64,000 bases of DNA from Solibacillus isronensis. GTDB taxonomy: Bacteria; Bacillota; Bacilli; Bacillales_A; Planococcaceae. The notes beneath the pieces are model-generated. The model was not told where the DNA came from, did not search any database, and saw only the letters and a list, made by a program, of their open reading frames with translations. Below are positions 7,857 to 16,466 of this stretch, in pieces. The translations under genes were made by a program, and so were the position numbers. Every line of letters begins with the position of its first letter. Position 1 is the stretch's first letter. The stretch covers positions 124,001 through 188,000 of the forward strand of contig NZ_FVZN01000012.1 in NCBI RefSeq assembly GCF_900168685.1, written 5' to 3'.

Positions 7857-9200
7857 TTATTTGAACGTCATATAAATGACAAATGCCAACGCTGTTAAAA
7901 TTGAGCTTGCTACTGCAATCAACAAATGTTTATTGTTTCGCTCGCGTGGGGTATATTCTTCATTAAAGCCACCTAAAAGGTCTGAATATGTATCCTCATT
8001 ATCTTTAGTTACGTGATACGGTGAAATCGTGTTACCAATTAAAAAAACTTCTTCTTTTAAGCGGGACGAAAGCTCTTTAACGGCGCTTTCATTACCATTT
8101 GCTACCGCAAATTTTGTTCTGTCGTCTAATTCATATTCAAGTTTGAACTGTTCAATCCAGTGATACTTCCACTCGTCTGCTGATACAGTGACAACCTGCA
8201 TGTGACTACGATAAAATTCGTCTTCATATGGTGAATCTCTTAACACACCTAAATCCAAAACAACATATTGGTAATGCTTATAAACCTGAGCTACATCGAA
8301 GTTTTCTCGATACTTGAAATGATCGAAGCCTTTAAATTCAAACTCCATATCTTCAATTTGCAGGTTTTCTAGGTGAATTAGACAATGGATTCTATCAAAG
8401 TCCGACGAAGTATTTCCCTCAACCACCGCTACATCGTAATTTTGTTCAGACAGATATTTCGCTATGTTTAAAGCTGTATTTGTCGAACCTAAATTCCTTT
8501 CAACACTTGCAACTGCAATAATTACTGTTCCTAGTATTGTGTCGCTCGTATTACGCTGCGTGTTATCTTGGAATACCCATTCGTCATGAACCTCATGCTC
8601 GGCACGTTCTCTATTAATAGTAGGAATCTTAATGTTTGGTATTTTAATGCCTGGCTTTTTACTCTCGGCATCTTCACCCCCACCATCCTTCTGAACTTGT
8701 TGCTCTTTCGCATGAATGTTAATGTTTATCGAATCGTATTTAGATAGATCACGTCGCCATGGATACGAAGGGTTGGCATTTCTAAATCTTAATGCCAGTG
8801 AAAATGACATTGGCGATTTAAATGAATCAATCAGCTTTGTTACCGTAAACTTCCCTTCATTTCTTAAAAAGAAGTTGTATATCCCCATTTCGAACAGTTC
8901 CGCAAGTAGTGGATGTCCTTCAGGATAATCTGATAACACTGTAAATGGGACTTTATCAAAACCATTGTGCCTTTTTACCGCTAGAATGGTATCACTTAAC
9001 ATTTCCAAACGTGGATCGTTGCCTTTACGTGCCAAATCGGTACTTATTAAGATTCCGTCTATCTCTGAATGTTCAGCGACGGTTTCTAATAAATCTTCAA
9101 TGCACGTAGCAATGTCCAGCACCTTCACACCCTGTTCTCGAAACTTCTGTTCGAGTACCTGAGCAAACGATGTATTAGAGGTTGCGATTACAAGATTCAT
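7857..9200 (-). CDS. CpaE-like receiver/MinD fusion with C-terminal membrane anchor
   Basis: This 447-residue protein starts at ATG 9200 (MNLVIATSN) behind a strong GGAGGA SD. Residues 1-120 look like a CpaE-type pseudo-receiver ('IDGILISTDLARKG'). A variable linker follows, then a MinD-like domain from about residue 225 whose P-loop region is 'ASVERNLGSTNTALNIA', without the signature Lys. The Walker B-like strand is 'YQYVVLDLGVL'. A hydrophobic C-terminal helix ('LIAVASSILTALAFVIYM') anchors it, unlike most CpaE proteins. It is the first gene of the Tad-like block, lies just after an intrinsic terminator, and is the third degenerate MinD-like protein here. Confidence 0.7.
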   Translation of the reverse strand: MNLVIATSNTSFAQVLEQKFREQGVKVLDIATCIEDLLETVAEHSEIDGILISTDLARKGNDPRLEMLSDTILAVKRHNGFDKVPFTVLSDYPEGHPLLAELFEMGIYNFFLRNEGKFTVTKLIDSFKSPMSFSLALRFRNANPSYPWRRDLSKYDSININIHAKEQQVQKDGGGEDAESKKPGIKIPNIKIPTINRERAEHEVHDEWVFQDNTQRNTSDTILGTVIIAVASVERNLGSTNTALNIAKYLSEQNYDVAVVEGNTSSDFDRIHCLIHLENLQIEDMEFEFKGFDHFKYRENFDVAQVYKHYQYVVLDLGVLRDSPYEDEFYRSHMQVVTVSADEWKYHWIEQFKLEYELDDRTKFAVANGNESAVKELSSRLKEEVFLIGNTISPYHVTKDNEDTYSDLLGGFNEEYTPRERNNKHLLIAVASSILTALAFVIYMTFK

Positions 9201-9222
9201 GCGTCCTCCTTGCCCTAAAAAC

Positions 9223-9262
9223 AAAAAAAAGCACACATTACCCCTATAAGGGTAATGCGTGC
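9223..9262 (-). terminator. Intrinsic terminator in the leader of the CpaE-like gene
   Basis: On the minus strand a stem of 12 pairs (GCACGCATTACCC side; one A/C mismatch, 6-nt loop) is followed by eight Ts. Only 22 nt separate the T-run from the downstream ATG at 9200, and the SD lies in that space. There is no room for a promoter in between. Transcription of the Tad-like operon therefore has to read through this site. Confidence 0.85.
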
Positions 9263-9327
9263 TTCGCATTTGTAATTTTAGTTATTTAATTAAATGTTTT
9301 ACTTTTTAGATATTAACATATTAAAAA

Positions 9328-10350
9328 TTAATCAGCAACACAAATTTTTAATCTGCCGATAAATTCTTCATTGTTATAAATAACACCACTTCGCAGGATA
9401 ACTTCATTAGGTCCGAACGGAATAACATTCGTATGTCCTTCAGCTAAATTGAAGTCTGATACTTGCATTTTCCCATAGAACATATGCGAAATTGGCTTAT
9501 AAATGTTCGGGAATAATGATGATGATTGGATTAATAATGCGTGATAAGGTATCAAGTGCATATTATCTAATAACGGTTTAGTTAAAGCAGCTAACATTTC
9601 GACGCCAGCTAAAATGATTTCTTTTGCTACACTATCCGTTTCTCTCTTTACTAAATCTTCTCCCAATTGAACTAATGTTAAAATACGCTGCATCCCTACT
9701 TCATCGGATTGTCGGTTTAAATGAATTGCGAAAATAGTCCAAACACCGATAATAAATGATTCAACTAGTTCAGCTAGGTTATTCCCTTTCACCAGGTAAA
9801 CAAAGTCTGATACACCGTCATTTTCATTGCAAATTATACCCATTTCAACCATGCGAATACGTTCAATGTGCCCGTACAGAATATTTTGCTTAACGGGGTC
9901 CGTCATATTCATAATCCCTCGCAAATAACCCATTATCGGCCCCTCTTGATCGCGGTAATATTGCATTTGAGGAATTAATTCTGTTCTTGTCGTACCTTCT
10001 GCATAGCATACGGCTTTAAAAAATAATTGAACCATATCCATTCGCATACGCTCTAAATGCCCCATTCCTTCATAAGTTGGAGCTTCTTCTAGCTTTAGAA
10101 TGTCTAGAGTATCTCTTTCCATAAAGCGATTGCTAATATCTTCAGTTGTCATATGTAAGATTCTCGTATCATTTGCACGAGCATAATGTTTTACATGACG
10201 AATAAAGCCATGCTCAAAATTATCGTGCATAAAACCTATACGTGCATGAACAACATTACGCCAATCCCACACAATTTTATATTGCTCAGGCAAGTATGCG
10301 ATTGCGAATGGCTGCCCTACATACTTTTCGTGTATCTTAGTTTTCTCCAT
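9328..10350 (-). CDS. Unknown conserved-looking soluble protein
   Basis: This 340-residue protein is not recognised. It is predicted soluble and mostly helical, with a Met/His/Tyr-rich first third ('ARIGFMHDNFEHGFIRHVKH') and no signal peptide or transmembrane helix. The SD AAGGAGG is well placed before the ATG, but an intrinsic terminator (10371-10410) lies just 20 nt upstream. A second terminator (9223-9262) lies downstream, so the gene sits between two terminators. It lies between the MerR-like regulator and the Tad-like operon in the same direction, so it may belong to the same machinery. Confidence 0.75.
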   Translation of the reverse strand: MEKTKIHEKYVGQPFAIAYLPEQYKIVWDWRNVVHARIGFMHDNFEHGFIRHVKHYARANDTRILHMTTEDISNRFMERDTLDILKLEEAPTYEGMGHLERMRMDMVQLFFKAVCYAEGTTRTELIPQMQYYRDQEGPIMGYLRGIMNMTDPVKQNILYGHIERIRMVEMGIICNENDGVSDFVYLVKGNNLAELVESFIIGVWTIFAIHLNRQSDEVGMQRILTLVQLGEDLVKRETDSVAKEIILAGVEMLAALTKPLLDNMHLIPYHALLIQSSSLFPNIYKPISHMFYGKMQVSDFNLAEGHTNVIPFGPNEVILRSGVIYNNEEFIGRLKICVAD

Positions 10351-10370
10351 ATTAATCCTCCTTATATAAG

Positions 10371-10410
10371 AAAAAAGAACGCAACTCTCCCCTTTTGGAG
10401 TGTTGCGTTC
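10371..10410 (-). terminator. Intrinsic terminator directly before the 10350 start
   Basis: On the minus strand the stem GAACGCAAC..GTTGCGTTC (14 pairs with one mismatch, short loop) is followed by six Ts. The SD of the 9328-10350 gene lies within about 15 nt of the T-run. It ends the 10460-11254 transcript and doubles as a leader barrier for the next gene. Confidence 0.85.
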
Positions 10411-10459
10411 TTCGTCAACAATTCATTTTGATTTTAGTTGAATATTAAATTATTAGCAA

Positions 10460-11254
10460 CTATGACTTATCTTCATTATTAATATCGCTTGTTTCATTAA
10501 CGTTAATGCTATCGTTAAGGTTATCGTTAAGGTGTTCTATTAGTTTATCGCTAATATATCCCTCTATAAATCGATCCCGTTCAGACACGCGTTCACGCTT
10601 GAACAGCCAACCTTCAAATCGCTCTTTAGCATCCTTCTTCTCCCACTCGTCAATTGCGGTAAGTCTTAATTTCTTTTGAAGTGCCAGTATTTCTAACGTG
10701 GTATCTCTTACCTGCGTTTTTTCTTTTTCTTTTTGTGTGTCAATTAATAGTCTGTTTTGTTCTTTTAATTTAGCAATTTCAGAGGCAAATAATTGTTCTA
10801 ATTGCTCCTTAAACTCGTTTAAAGCTTCTATAGGAATACCCTGCTGTTCTGACTTTAAATCCTCATTAGCTTTTTCTTTAGAACGTACTAAATCGGTAGT
10901 TGCTAGGCTATCGATAATCTGTGGAATTTGCCATACAATTCCGTTATTTAATGCTTTTGTACGCTTAATAATGATGAATTCTGCAACTTTTAAATCCTGC
11001 ATATTATACACTTTCATCGAATTGATTCTGTTTAAGAAGTGAATTTCTTGGCTTTCAAGTTGACGGAAATAATTATTCAATGTATTTAATGTAACTTTTA
11101 TGTCTACATTATGAATATCCTTGAAATGCTGGTTCACCTTCTCCGTAAACTCCGAAACTTTCCAGACTTCCATTGAATTTGTAGTTATTGGTTCTGATTC
11201 ATTTTCTACAGTTGAGTCAACTATTTCTAATTCTGTCGTATCTTTTGCACTCAA
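10460..11254 (-). CDS. MerR-like HTH/coiled-coil DNA-binding protein (DUF3967-type)
   Basis: This 264-residue protein has an N-terminal region (about 28-105) like a MerR/RacA-type winged HTH ('MEVWKVSEFTEKVNQHF', 'FLNRINSMKVYNMQDLKVAE'), a coiled-coil (about 130-180), and a C-terminal segment 'LQKKLRLTAIDEWEKKDA' typical of DUF3967 in Bacillus plasmid proteins. The start is a TTG behind AGGAGGGG. The last 20 codons contain several ATCGTTA sequence repeats, the same motif that fills the palindrome array upstream (11396-11693). The protein is therefore a candidate array-binding regulator, partition or origin factor; that binding is inference. Confidence 0.72.
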   Translation of the reverse strand: MSAKDTTELEIVDSTVENESEPITTNSMEVWKVSEFTEKVNQHFKDIHNVDIKVTLNTLNNYFRQLESQEIHFLNRINSMKVYNMQDLKVAEFIIIKRTKALNNGIVWQIPQIIDSLATTDLVRSKEKANEDLKSEQQGIPIEALNEFKEQLEQLFASEIAKLKEQNRLLIDTQKEKEKTQVRDTTLEILALQKKLRLTAIDEWEKKDAKERFEGWLFKRERVSERDRFIEGYISDKLIEHLNDNLNDSINVNETSDINNEDKS

Positions 11255-11261
11255 ACCAGAC

Positions 11262-11299
11262 CCCTCCTAATATATATATTTCTTAGGATGATTATAACA
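11262..11299 (-). promoter_or_regulatory. Extended -10 promoter and SD for the DUF3967-type gene
   Basis: On the minus strand TGTTATAAT (11299-11291) is an extended -10 element. No good -35 is visible at 17 bp. About 30 nt downstream lies the SD AGGAGGGG, 6 nt before the TTG start. No terminator hairpin lies in this leader, unlike other operons here. Confidence 0.5.
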
Positions 11300-11395
11300 T
11301 TGTTAGAACAACTTTTCTCACCCTTTTTCAACTAAACATTAATAATCAATAATAGAAAAACCTTAAAATCATTAAAAAATAATAACACAAAAAGG

Positions 11396-11693
11396 ATTAT
11401 CGTTACGTTATTTGGATATTATTCAAATAACGTAACGATAATATTTAACTCTTTCTTTAATGATAATATTAGCTAATTTGTTATCATTAAATTAATTCGA
11501 TATTATTCAAATAATTTATCGTTAATATTTCAATCTCTACTTAACGATAATACATCTCTCTTTCTTATCGTTGCGTTATTTCGATATTATTCGAATAACA
11601 TAACGATAAAATTTTATACTTTCATTAACGATAATATTAGATAATTTATTATCATTAAATTAATTCGATATTCTTTAAATAATTTATCGATAA
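11396..11693. repeat. Array of four ~46-bp AT-rich palindromes at 84-85 bp period
   Basis: Palindromes start at 11396, 11481, 11565 and 11649. Units 1 and 3 share TTATCGTT(A/G)CGTTATTT and its mirror; units 2 and 4 share TTATCATTAAATTAATTCGA. The region is thus a duplicated module of about 168 bp, each with two palindromes. Core motif is ATCGTTA/TAACGAT. This suits a centromere, iteron origin or operator array. Confidence 0.8.
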
Positions 11694-12517
11694 CCCAATG
11701 TTAGCTAACTAACGATAATAGTATGTATTTATTTATCCTAATTTGATCTTGATACTACATAATCTAATGATCAATAACTAATAATCGTTTCGAAAATGTT
11801 ATTTATAACGCTTAGTGTTTAAATTATCACTATATACACTACACAGTTTCAACATATTCTACGTACACTCTCAACACATTATCAATATATATACAACATA
11901 ATATAAACACTTTATCAACTCTTTTGACACACAAATTGAATACTTTTTCATAAATATATAAAATTTGACTAAGAGGGGAGACAATTATTCTTACAAAGTA
12001 GGGGCTACATTAGTTCAAATAGAACTTTTCTGCGTCATACCCGTTATAATGGTGACTTAATAACTAAATTCCATTGTTTAAGCATTGGAATGGTTAAGTC
12101 GCTTATAAAGTAAATGGTTAGAAAATGAATAGAGGAACTTCTTTAAACTATTTATTCGAGAACAGGAATATTAGTAAATTTAAAAGTGAAAGTCAGGCAT
12201 TCATTATAATAGTTCGTAAAACCTATATGAATTGACTGCAGCTTTTTTTATCTTAATCTGGATTTTGACGAATAACTACTTATTAAGAAATATTTCAAAA
12301 CGAGTATATAGTGAACTTTTTTAATTTCATGGTAATATATAAATTAAATGGATATTACATCTATTTACCAATCTATATAATTAATGTAAAGCAGCAACGA
12401 TACTATAAACATTCAATTGATGGGTGACCCTCATTATGGGCCAAATTAGCTTAGAGCATTTCGGTAAATGCTCATATAAGAATATAAAAATTAAACAAAA
12501 TGTAAGGAGGCGAACTT
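11694..12517. other. AT-rich non-coding region with parC-like motif
   Basis: No convincing gene is seen over about 820 bp. At 11866-11881 the 16-mer ACTCTCAACACATTAT also occurs at 19438-19453 in the parC-like zone before parM. The surrounding sequence (repeated ACA/TATA steps, 11830-11920) is similar in style. A strong SD (AAGGAGGCG) for the next gene is at the right end, but no clear -35/-10 pair was identified. Confidence 0.45.
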
Positions 12518-13249
12518 ATGAGTGAACAAGTTCAATTAAATGTGTGGCTAACTAAATATAAAAGAGGGCAATTCATTTTAATTCACGAGAAAATACAAGA
12601 AAAGTTTGCTTCTACAATGGAAACCCTTTTCAATAATATTGAGGACTCAGCAAACGAATACAAAGAAAAATTGCGTGAAGAATATGCGACTGCTTACAAT
12701 TATGAGGTAGTTGATCCTAGTGACATATTTGAAGATATCGAAATGGAAGCTTATGAATTTTATAGATCGGAAAAAATCATGGAATATAATTTTCACTTGT
12801 CGTTGTTAGCTACAACATACCAAATCTTTGAACAACAATTAAGAGGTTTTGTCTACAAGGAGCTAAACCATAGTACAAGTCCGATTAGGTTAGTAGATGA
12901 ATTTTCAAAATTTGGTTTTAATATGGGGGAAATAAAGAAAGCATACGAATATCTAAAATATGATTTAACAAAGACTCCCCAATGGGAAACGATTGAACTA
13001 TTAGCTGATCTTGTTAATACATACAAGCATGGTGACGGTCGTGCTGCTACTAGGTTGTATAAAAAGAACCCAGACTTGTTCTTAAAAGGTTTCTTAGGTG
13101 ACAAGAGAGTCATGGACGTTGAGCTAACAACCAATGCTGAGATTGTTTTCGATATCGAGAAAGTTAGTTTTAATAAATACTCCAACGCTATTATTGAATT
13201 TTGGAGGGACTTTCCAGAACACTTAAGTCCCGTTGTCGATGTCGATTAA
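12518..13249 (+). CDS. Unknown soluble protein, weakly HEPN-like
   Basis: This 243-residue helical protein has no signal or membrane helix. It follows an excellent SD (AAGGAGGCGAACTT before ATG). The segment 'LADLVNTYKHGDGRA' near residue 170 recalls the conserved polar/His signature of HEPN-type helical bundles often found in toxin or phage-defence proteins. The classic Arg-x4-6-His is not clear, so this is only a suggestion. It stands alone between the palindrome array and a convergent terminator shared with parR. No partner antitoxin gene is visible. The family is unrecognised. Confidence 0.7.
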   Translation: MSEQVQLNVWLTKYKRGQFILIHEKIQEKFASTMETLFNNIEDSANEYKEKLREEYATAYNYEVVDPSDIFEDIEMEAYEFYRSEKIMEYNFHLSLLATTYQIFEQQLRGFVYKELNHSTSPIRLVDEFSKFGFNMGEIKKAYEYLKYDLTKTPQWETIELLADLVNTYKHGDGRAATRLYKKNPDLFLKGFLGDKRVMDVELTTNAEIVFDIEKVSFNKYSNAIIEFWRDFPEHLSPVVDVD

Positions 13250-13333
13250 ATATAATATAAGGGTGCGATTTTGGTAACAGAGCAACATAATCAGTAGGGG
13301 ATAATAAACTCTCGTTTGGTTTGTTAATTAGAG

Positions 13334-13356
13334 AAAAAGGTAGTTAGATCAATTAC
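13334..13356. terminator. Left half of a bidirectional terminator split by an IS
   Basis: AAAAAGGTAGTTAGATCAA (13334-13352) is the mirror of TTGACCTAACTACCTTTTTT (17467-17486), with one mismatch. Together they form a terminator with loop TTACG between the convergent 12518 gene and parR. The IS150-like element sits in the loop, with TAC (13354-13356 and 17463-17465) as a 3-bp target duplication. Confidence 0.75.
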
Positions 13357-13408
13357 TGAACTGAACCCCATTTTGTAGACAGTTTAATAAAAAGGGATGT
13401 AGTTGTGC

Positions 13409-13855
13409 CTATGCTGCGATTAGATGACTTCGGTAACTTGCCGGAGTCATCTTTTTTAACGTCCATTGCTTTCTCGTATGGTTATAATGATCCATATACT
13501 CTACGACTAACGTATGCAATTCAGCTAAGTTTTCAGCTTCCTTATAATCGACTTCATCTTTAAAATGCCCAAAGAACGATTCCATAGGGGCATTATCTAG
13601 GCAGTTTCCCCGGCGTGACATCGACTGTTTCAGTCCCATTTTTTTCACAAGCTGTTGCAATTCTGGGTGCGTATAATGAAAACCCTGATCGGAATGAATC
13701 ATGGCTTCCGGATGAAGATTCCCATCTAAATCAATCGTTAATTGTTCGAGTGTCTCATACACAATCGATATTTTAAGTGTTGTTGATAGCGCATAGGCGA
13801 CAATTTCTCTTGTAGCGACGTCTTTTACACAAGATAAATAGGCCGTTTGACCACC
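13409..13855 (-). pseudogene. IS150-type transposase orfB, C-terminal fragment
   Basis: The fragment encodes the C-terminal half of a DDE (rve) integrase domain. The second Asp is in 'IHSDQGFHYTHPEL' and the Glu in 'NAPMESFFGHFKDE', ending with the usual 'YNHTRKQWTLKKMTPASYR'. The frame stays open upstream of its first Met as 'GQTAYLSCVKDVATREI', up to about 13855, where it meets an unrelated amidase gene. The matching N-terminal half lies at 16469-16857. The first catalytic Asp ('TDITY') belongs to that half. Confidence 0.85.
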
Positions 13856-14598
13856 TCTGATCCGGGGGCGATTGGAACGAAGTCCAAGGAAGCAGAAAAT
13901 GTTTTAAAAGTAGCTCTAGCTTTAGAAAAGAAATTAATCGCAAAAGGATATAAAGTAAGGCTATCGAGACGCACGGACACGTATTTATCTCTTACACAAA
14001 GGGCTCAACTAGCAAATGCTTGGGGAGCACATATATTTATATCTCTGCATGATAATAGCGCAGTAAACAAAACTGCAACAGGCTTTGAAACATTTATTTT
14101 CAATGGTCCTGTAAGTGCTAATACAGTGAAATTACAAAAATCCTTGCACGAAGCAATCATTAATGGAATCGGTTTTCGAGACCGAGGTATGAAACGCGCA
14201 AATTTCGCAGTGGTGCGTGAAACAAACATGCCCGCGATTTTAATTGAATACGGTTTTATCAGTAACTTAGATGATGAAAAAATTATAGCTTTTGAAATTG
14301 AAAAGCAAGCTCAGCTGACATTTGAAGGCATTAATAATTTTTTTGGTGTTACTACGATAACCCCGAAGTCACCAACTGAAAATACTAACCCGACAGGAGA
14401 TGATGAAGTTATGTTAACCGAAAGGACGCGATGAAATTAGAGACTTATTAAAAAAAGCACGTAACAAACTGTATACGGTCAACGGTAAAAAGGAGTTTGT
14501 AATTAATCCAACCATTCTATACTGATTCAATAATTAATCAATACAATGATGCGCAACTGCTTAGCTATCAAGCTGCAGTAATTAATCGAACATTCTAA
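13854..14598 (+). pseudogene. Truncated, frameshifted N-acetylmuramoyl-L-alanine amidase (Amidase_3)
   Basis: The frame resembles a CwlC/LytC-type zinc amidase: 'DPGAIGTKSKEAENVLKVAL', 'LSRRTDTYLSLTQRAQLAN', 'ISLHDNSAVN', and the end 'PAILIEYGFISNLDDE' with the catalytic Glu. The N-terminus with the first zinc His ('DPGHGG') is missing; the fragment starts at the junction with the transposase. After 'DDEVMLT' the frame shifts (about 14418) into 'KGRDEIRDLLKKARNKLYTV', and a second shift near 14522 continues 'TDSIINQYNDAQLLSYQAAV' to a stop at 14598. It looks like a phage- or chromosome-derived lysin remnant; it is not functional. Confidence 0.82.
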
Positions 14599-14603
14599 TA
14601 AAT

Positions 14604-14643
14604 AATAGCCCATTGAAAAATTTAATCAATGGGCTATTAAAAA
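14604..14643 (+). terminator. Intrinsic terminator after the amidase remnant
   Basis: AATAGCCCATTGA (14604-14616) pairs perfectly with TCAATGGGCTATT (14626-14638) with a 9-nt loop. The A-run downstream is on the plus strand, so T-run support is weak; it may serve mainly as a 3' end structure. Confidence 0.5.
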
Positions 14644-14888
14644 TTGGGCTTATAACTGACTTATGCAATGCAATTTGTAATCCCCCATAAATAAGCAGCA
14701 ATATTAGAATACTTATTAAGTAAATCATTTAATATTGACTGTAATTTACTACTTTAGGATGTCTGAACCCTAAATTGATTGCTTCTTTATACATTTATAC
14801 ATAATGTTCCTTTCGCTCCTATTAACTCGTCCCAAAATAAAAGGAGCAGCATTTTTAGCTGCTTGCTTGATTAATATGAATTTGTAGA

Positions 14889-15410
14889 TTATATAGAATT
14901 TGCTATCCGAACCAATTCCTCTCCCGGATCAATGTCGGTAATCTTATTACTAATTCCCATTAGAAATTGTAAATTGTTTTTCTCAAAAAACATAAAATTA
15001 AAGTATTCACGTTCAAAATACACTGCTTTCGTGCCATCTTCGAGTAAATATTCTTTTCCTTTAAATTCTAATTCATTATCAATTAATTTAATATCTATTT
15101 TAAAGATATTTTCAGTTTTATTTTCATGTACATATCGAATTTCTAAGGTATCATTTATATAATTTTTGTCTTCTGAAAATTTACCGAATTCATGAGTAAA
15201 AGGAATTGGAGGTAATGCTTTAGGTAATCTTACCTCACATTTACAAAACTCTTGAAATTCTTTAACGGACTCTTCAATTGATTTATATCCCACTTCAGCA
15301 TATTTTTTTTCAAAGCTTGAAGGCGTATCTTCTACAGCATACATTTTAACACTAACAAACAAGAACAGAATAGCACTGGCAGCAAAAATTGAAAAAGTTA
15401 ATTTATTCAT
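14889..15410 (-). CDS. Secreted or membrane-anchored hypothetical protein
   Basis: This 173-residue protein starts MNKLTFSIFAASAILFLFVS, a signal peptide or anchor helix, followed by a domain with 'GYKSIEESVKEFQEFC', 'LPKALPPIPFTHEFG' and 'EREYFNFMFFEKNN'. The layout resembles Bacillus extracellular DUF4367-type or sporulation-linked lipoprotein-like proteins, but I cannot name the family. It lies within the DNA nested in the IS and faces away from the next gene (15520). It appears intact. Confidence 0.6.
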   Translation of the reverse strand: MNKLTFSIFAASAILFLFVSVKMYAVEDTPSSFEKKYAEVGYKSIEESVKEFQEFCKCEVRLPKALPPIPFTHEFGKFSEDKNYINDTLEIRYVHENKTENIFKIDIKLIDNELEFKGKEYLLEDGTKAVYFEREYFNFMFFEKNNLQFLMGISNKITDIDPGEELVRIANSI

Positions 15411-15519
15411 TTTAAATCAATCCCTTTTTTCTTATTATTACAATTTTAAAAAAACATATACGCAAAAAAGGGTTTTTTGAAGAATTAGTATTTTATACCA
15501 AAAAGAAAAGAGGTTATAT

Positions 15520-15930
15520 ATGATGAAAAAATCGAAGTTTACTCTTTCAACTGTTTTAAGCCTAATTCTTGTATTTTCTTTCGTATTAACAGCATCAGCG
15601 GCATATTCAAAAATTGATTGTTCTAATGTAGCTGGTAATCCATGCAAGGGAGTAAATGTTACTAGTTATGGATCAGGGACAGTTTATTCAGAAACTCTAT
15701 ACGCAACAGCAGGTGATTATTTAGAAGTAAGTAATTATTCTAGTGGTCAATTTAATCTAGTTACCACATTAGTAGATTCTTCTGGAAATGCTGTAAGTGA
15801 ACCAATACCATTTACCGACACACAATATATAAAAGTTGAAAAAGCTGGATATTATGGTGTTAAAGTGGAATGTGAAGATGACTCAGTCAAGAAAAGATGC
15901 ACAGGTACTGGAAAAGTGATTAATTCTTAA
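15520..15930 (+). CDS. Small secreted Cys-containing protein
   Basis: This 136-residue protein has a textbook signal peptide (MMKKSKF, hydrophobic core, 'LTASAAYSK' with cleavage after ASA). The mature part of about 105 residues has four Cys ('KIDCSNVAGNPCKG' near the N-terminus and 'VECEDDSVKKRC' near the C-terminus), placed as if for two disulfides. The SD GAGG lies 7 nt before the first ATG; a second ATG follows at once. It is a predicted exported beta-rich protein of unknown role, found within cargo nested in the IS. Confidence 0.7.
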   Translation: MMKKSKFTLSTVLSLILVFSFVLTASAAYSKIDCSNVAGNPCKGVNVTSYGSGTVYSETLYATAGDYLEVSNYSSGQFNLVTTLVDSSGNAVSEPIPFTDTQYIKVEKAGYYGVKVECEDDSVKKRCTGTGKVINS

Positions 15931-16031
15931 CGGGAAAAAATAAATATCAACACAATACCAATTTAATCAATAGAGTTATCCAATTCTGGCGTTTATCCAA
16001 AACGTAAAATAGGGTCTAATAATTATTAAAT

Positions 16032-16064
16032 AGCTCATTACCTTTTTGGTAGGGGGCTTTTTTA
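16032..16064 (+). terminator. Intrinsic terminator after the secreted-protein gene
   Basis: AGCTCATTACC pairs with GGTAGGGGGCT (one mismatch, some G-U pairs), followed by a T-run at 16058-16064. Confidence 0.65.
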
Positions 16065-16164
16065 TATGAAGTAAGTTTTATTTCTTTTTATTATTTCCGA
16101 AACAAACTTTTAAAGGTTCGATATAAATTAAATCTAATGAGGCATGTAATAATGCGTACATTTT

Positions 16165-16466
16165 TTAACATTCTTTTTTTCCGATTCCATCGTAGTTAGA
16201 ATTGCCATGTAGAATAGAATTACGATTTAAATATTTACTATTACTATCAAAAATCTTGATGAAAGCGGAAATGAATTGATACTGCAGAAGACCATCAAGA
16301 CTCTTTGATAATTTCTTTTTTACTGTTAAATTTTTATTATTTAATTTACTCCACAATTGTGGGATATATACCTTATCAGCTTTATAATCTTCTAATTTTT
16401 TTCTTAGCCATCTTGAAATTATGTTGTCGAATGTAGCAAATAAGGGAAGTAAGGCAATATTGTAAG
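16165..16466 (-). pseudogene. 5'-truncated gene fragment next to IS junction
   Basis: On the minus strand an open frame enters from the transposase junction as 'NIALLPLFATFDNIISRWL' and runs about 100 residues to a stop at 16165. It ends 'LNRNSILHGNSNYDGIGKKE', a C-terminal Arg-Asn-x-x-x-His pattern that recalls HEPN/abortive-infection-like helical proteins. There is no start codon with an SD. It and the amidase fragment are both cut at the IS orfB borders, with their missing 5' ends pointing outward. The function is unknown. Confidence 0.5.

Noticed and set aside
10186-10431. Plus-strand 81-codon frame at the 10350 gene start
   Set aside because: It runs through a minus-strand terminator and lacks an SD.
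11396-11693. CRISPR array
   Set aside because: Repeats are palindromes of about 46 bp with related spacers at an 84-85 bp period, and no cas gene is near; spacers are not unique sequences.
13847-14434. Intact amidase gene starting at TTG 13847
   Set aside because: The first residues come from transposase DNA, the zinc His region is missing and the C-terminus is frameshifted.
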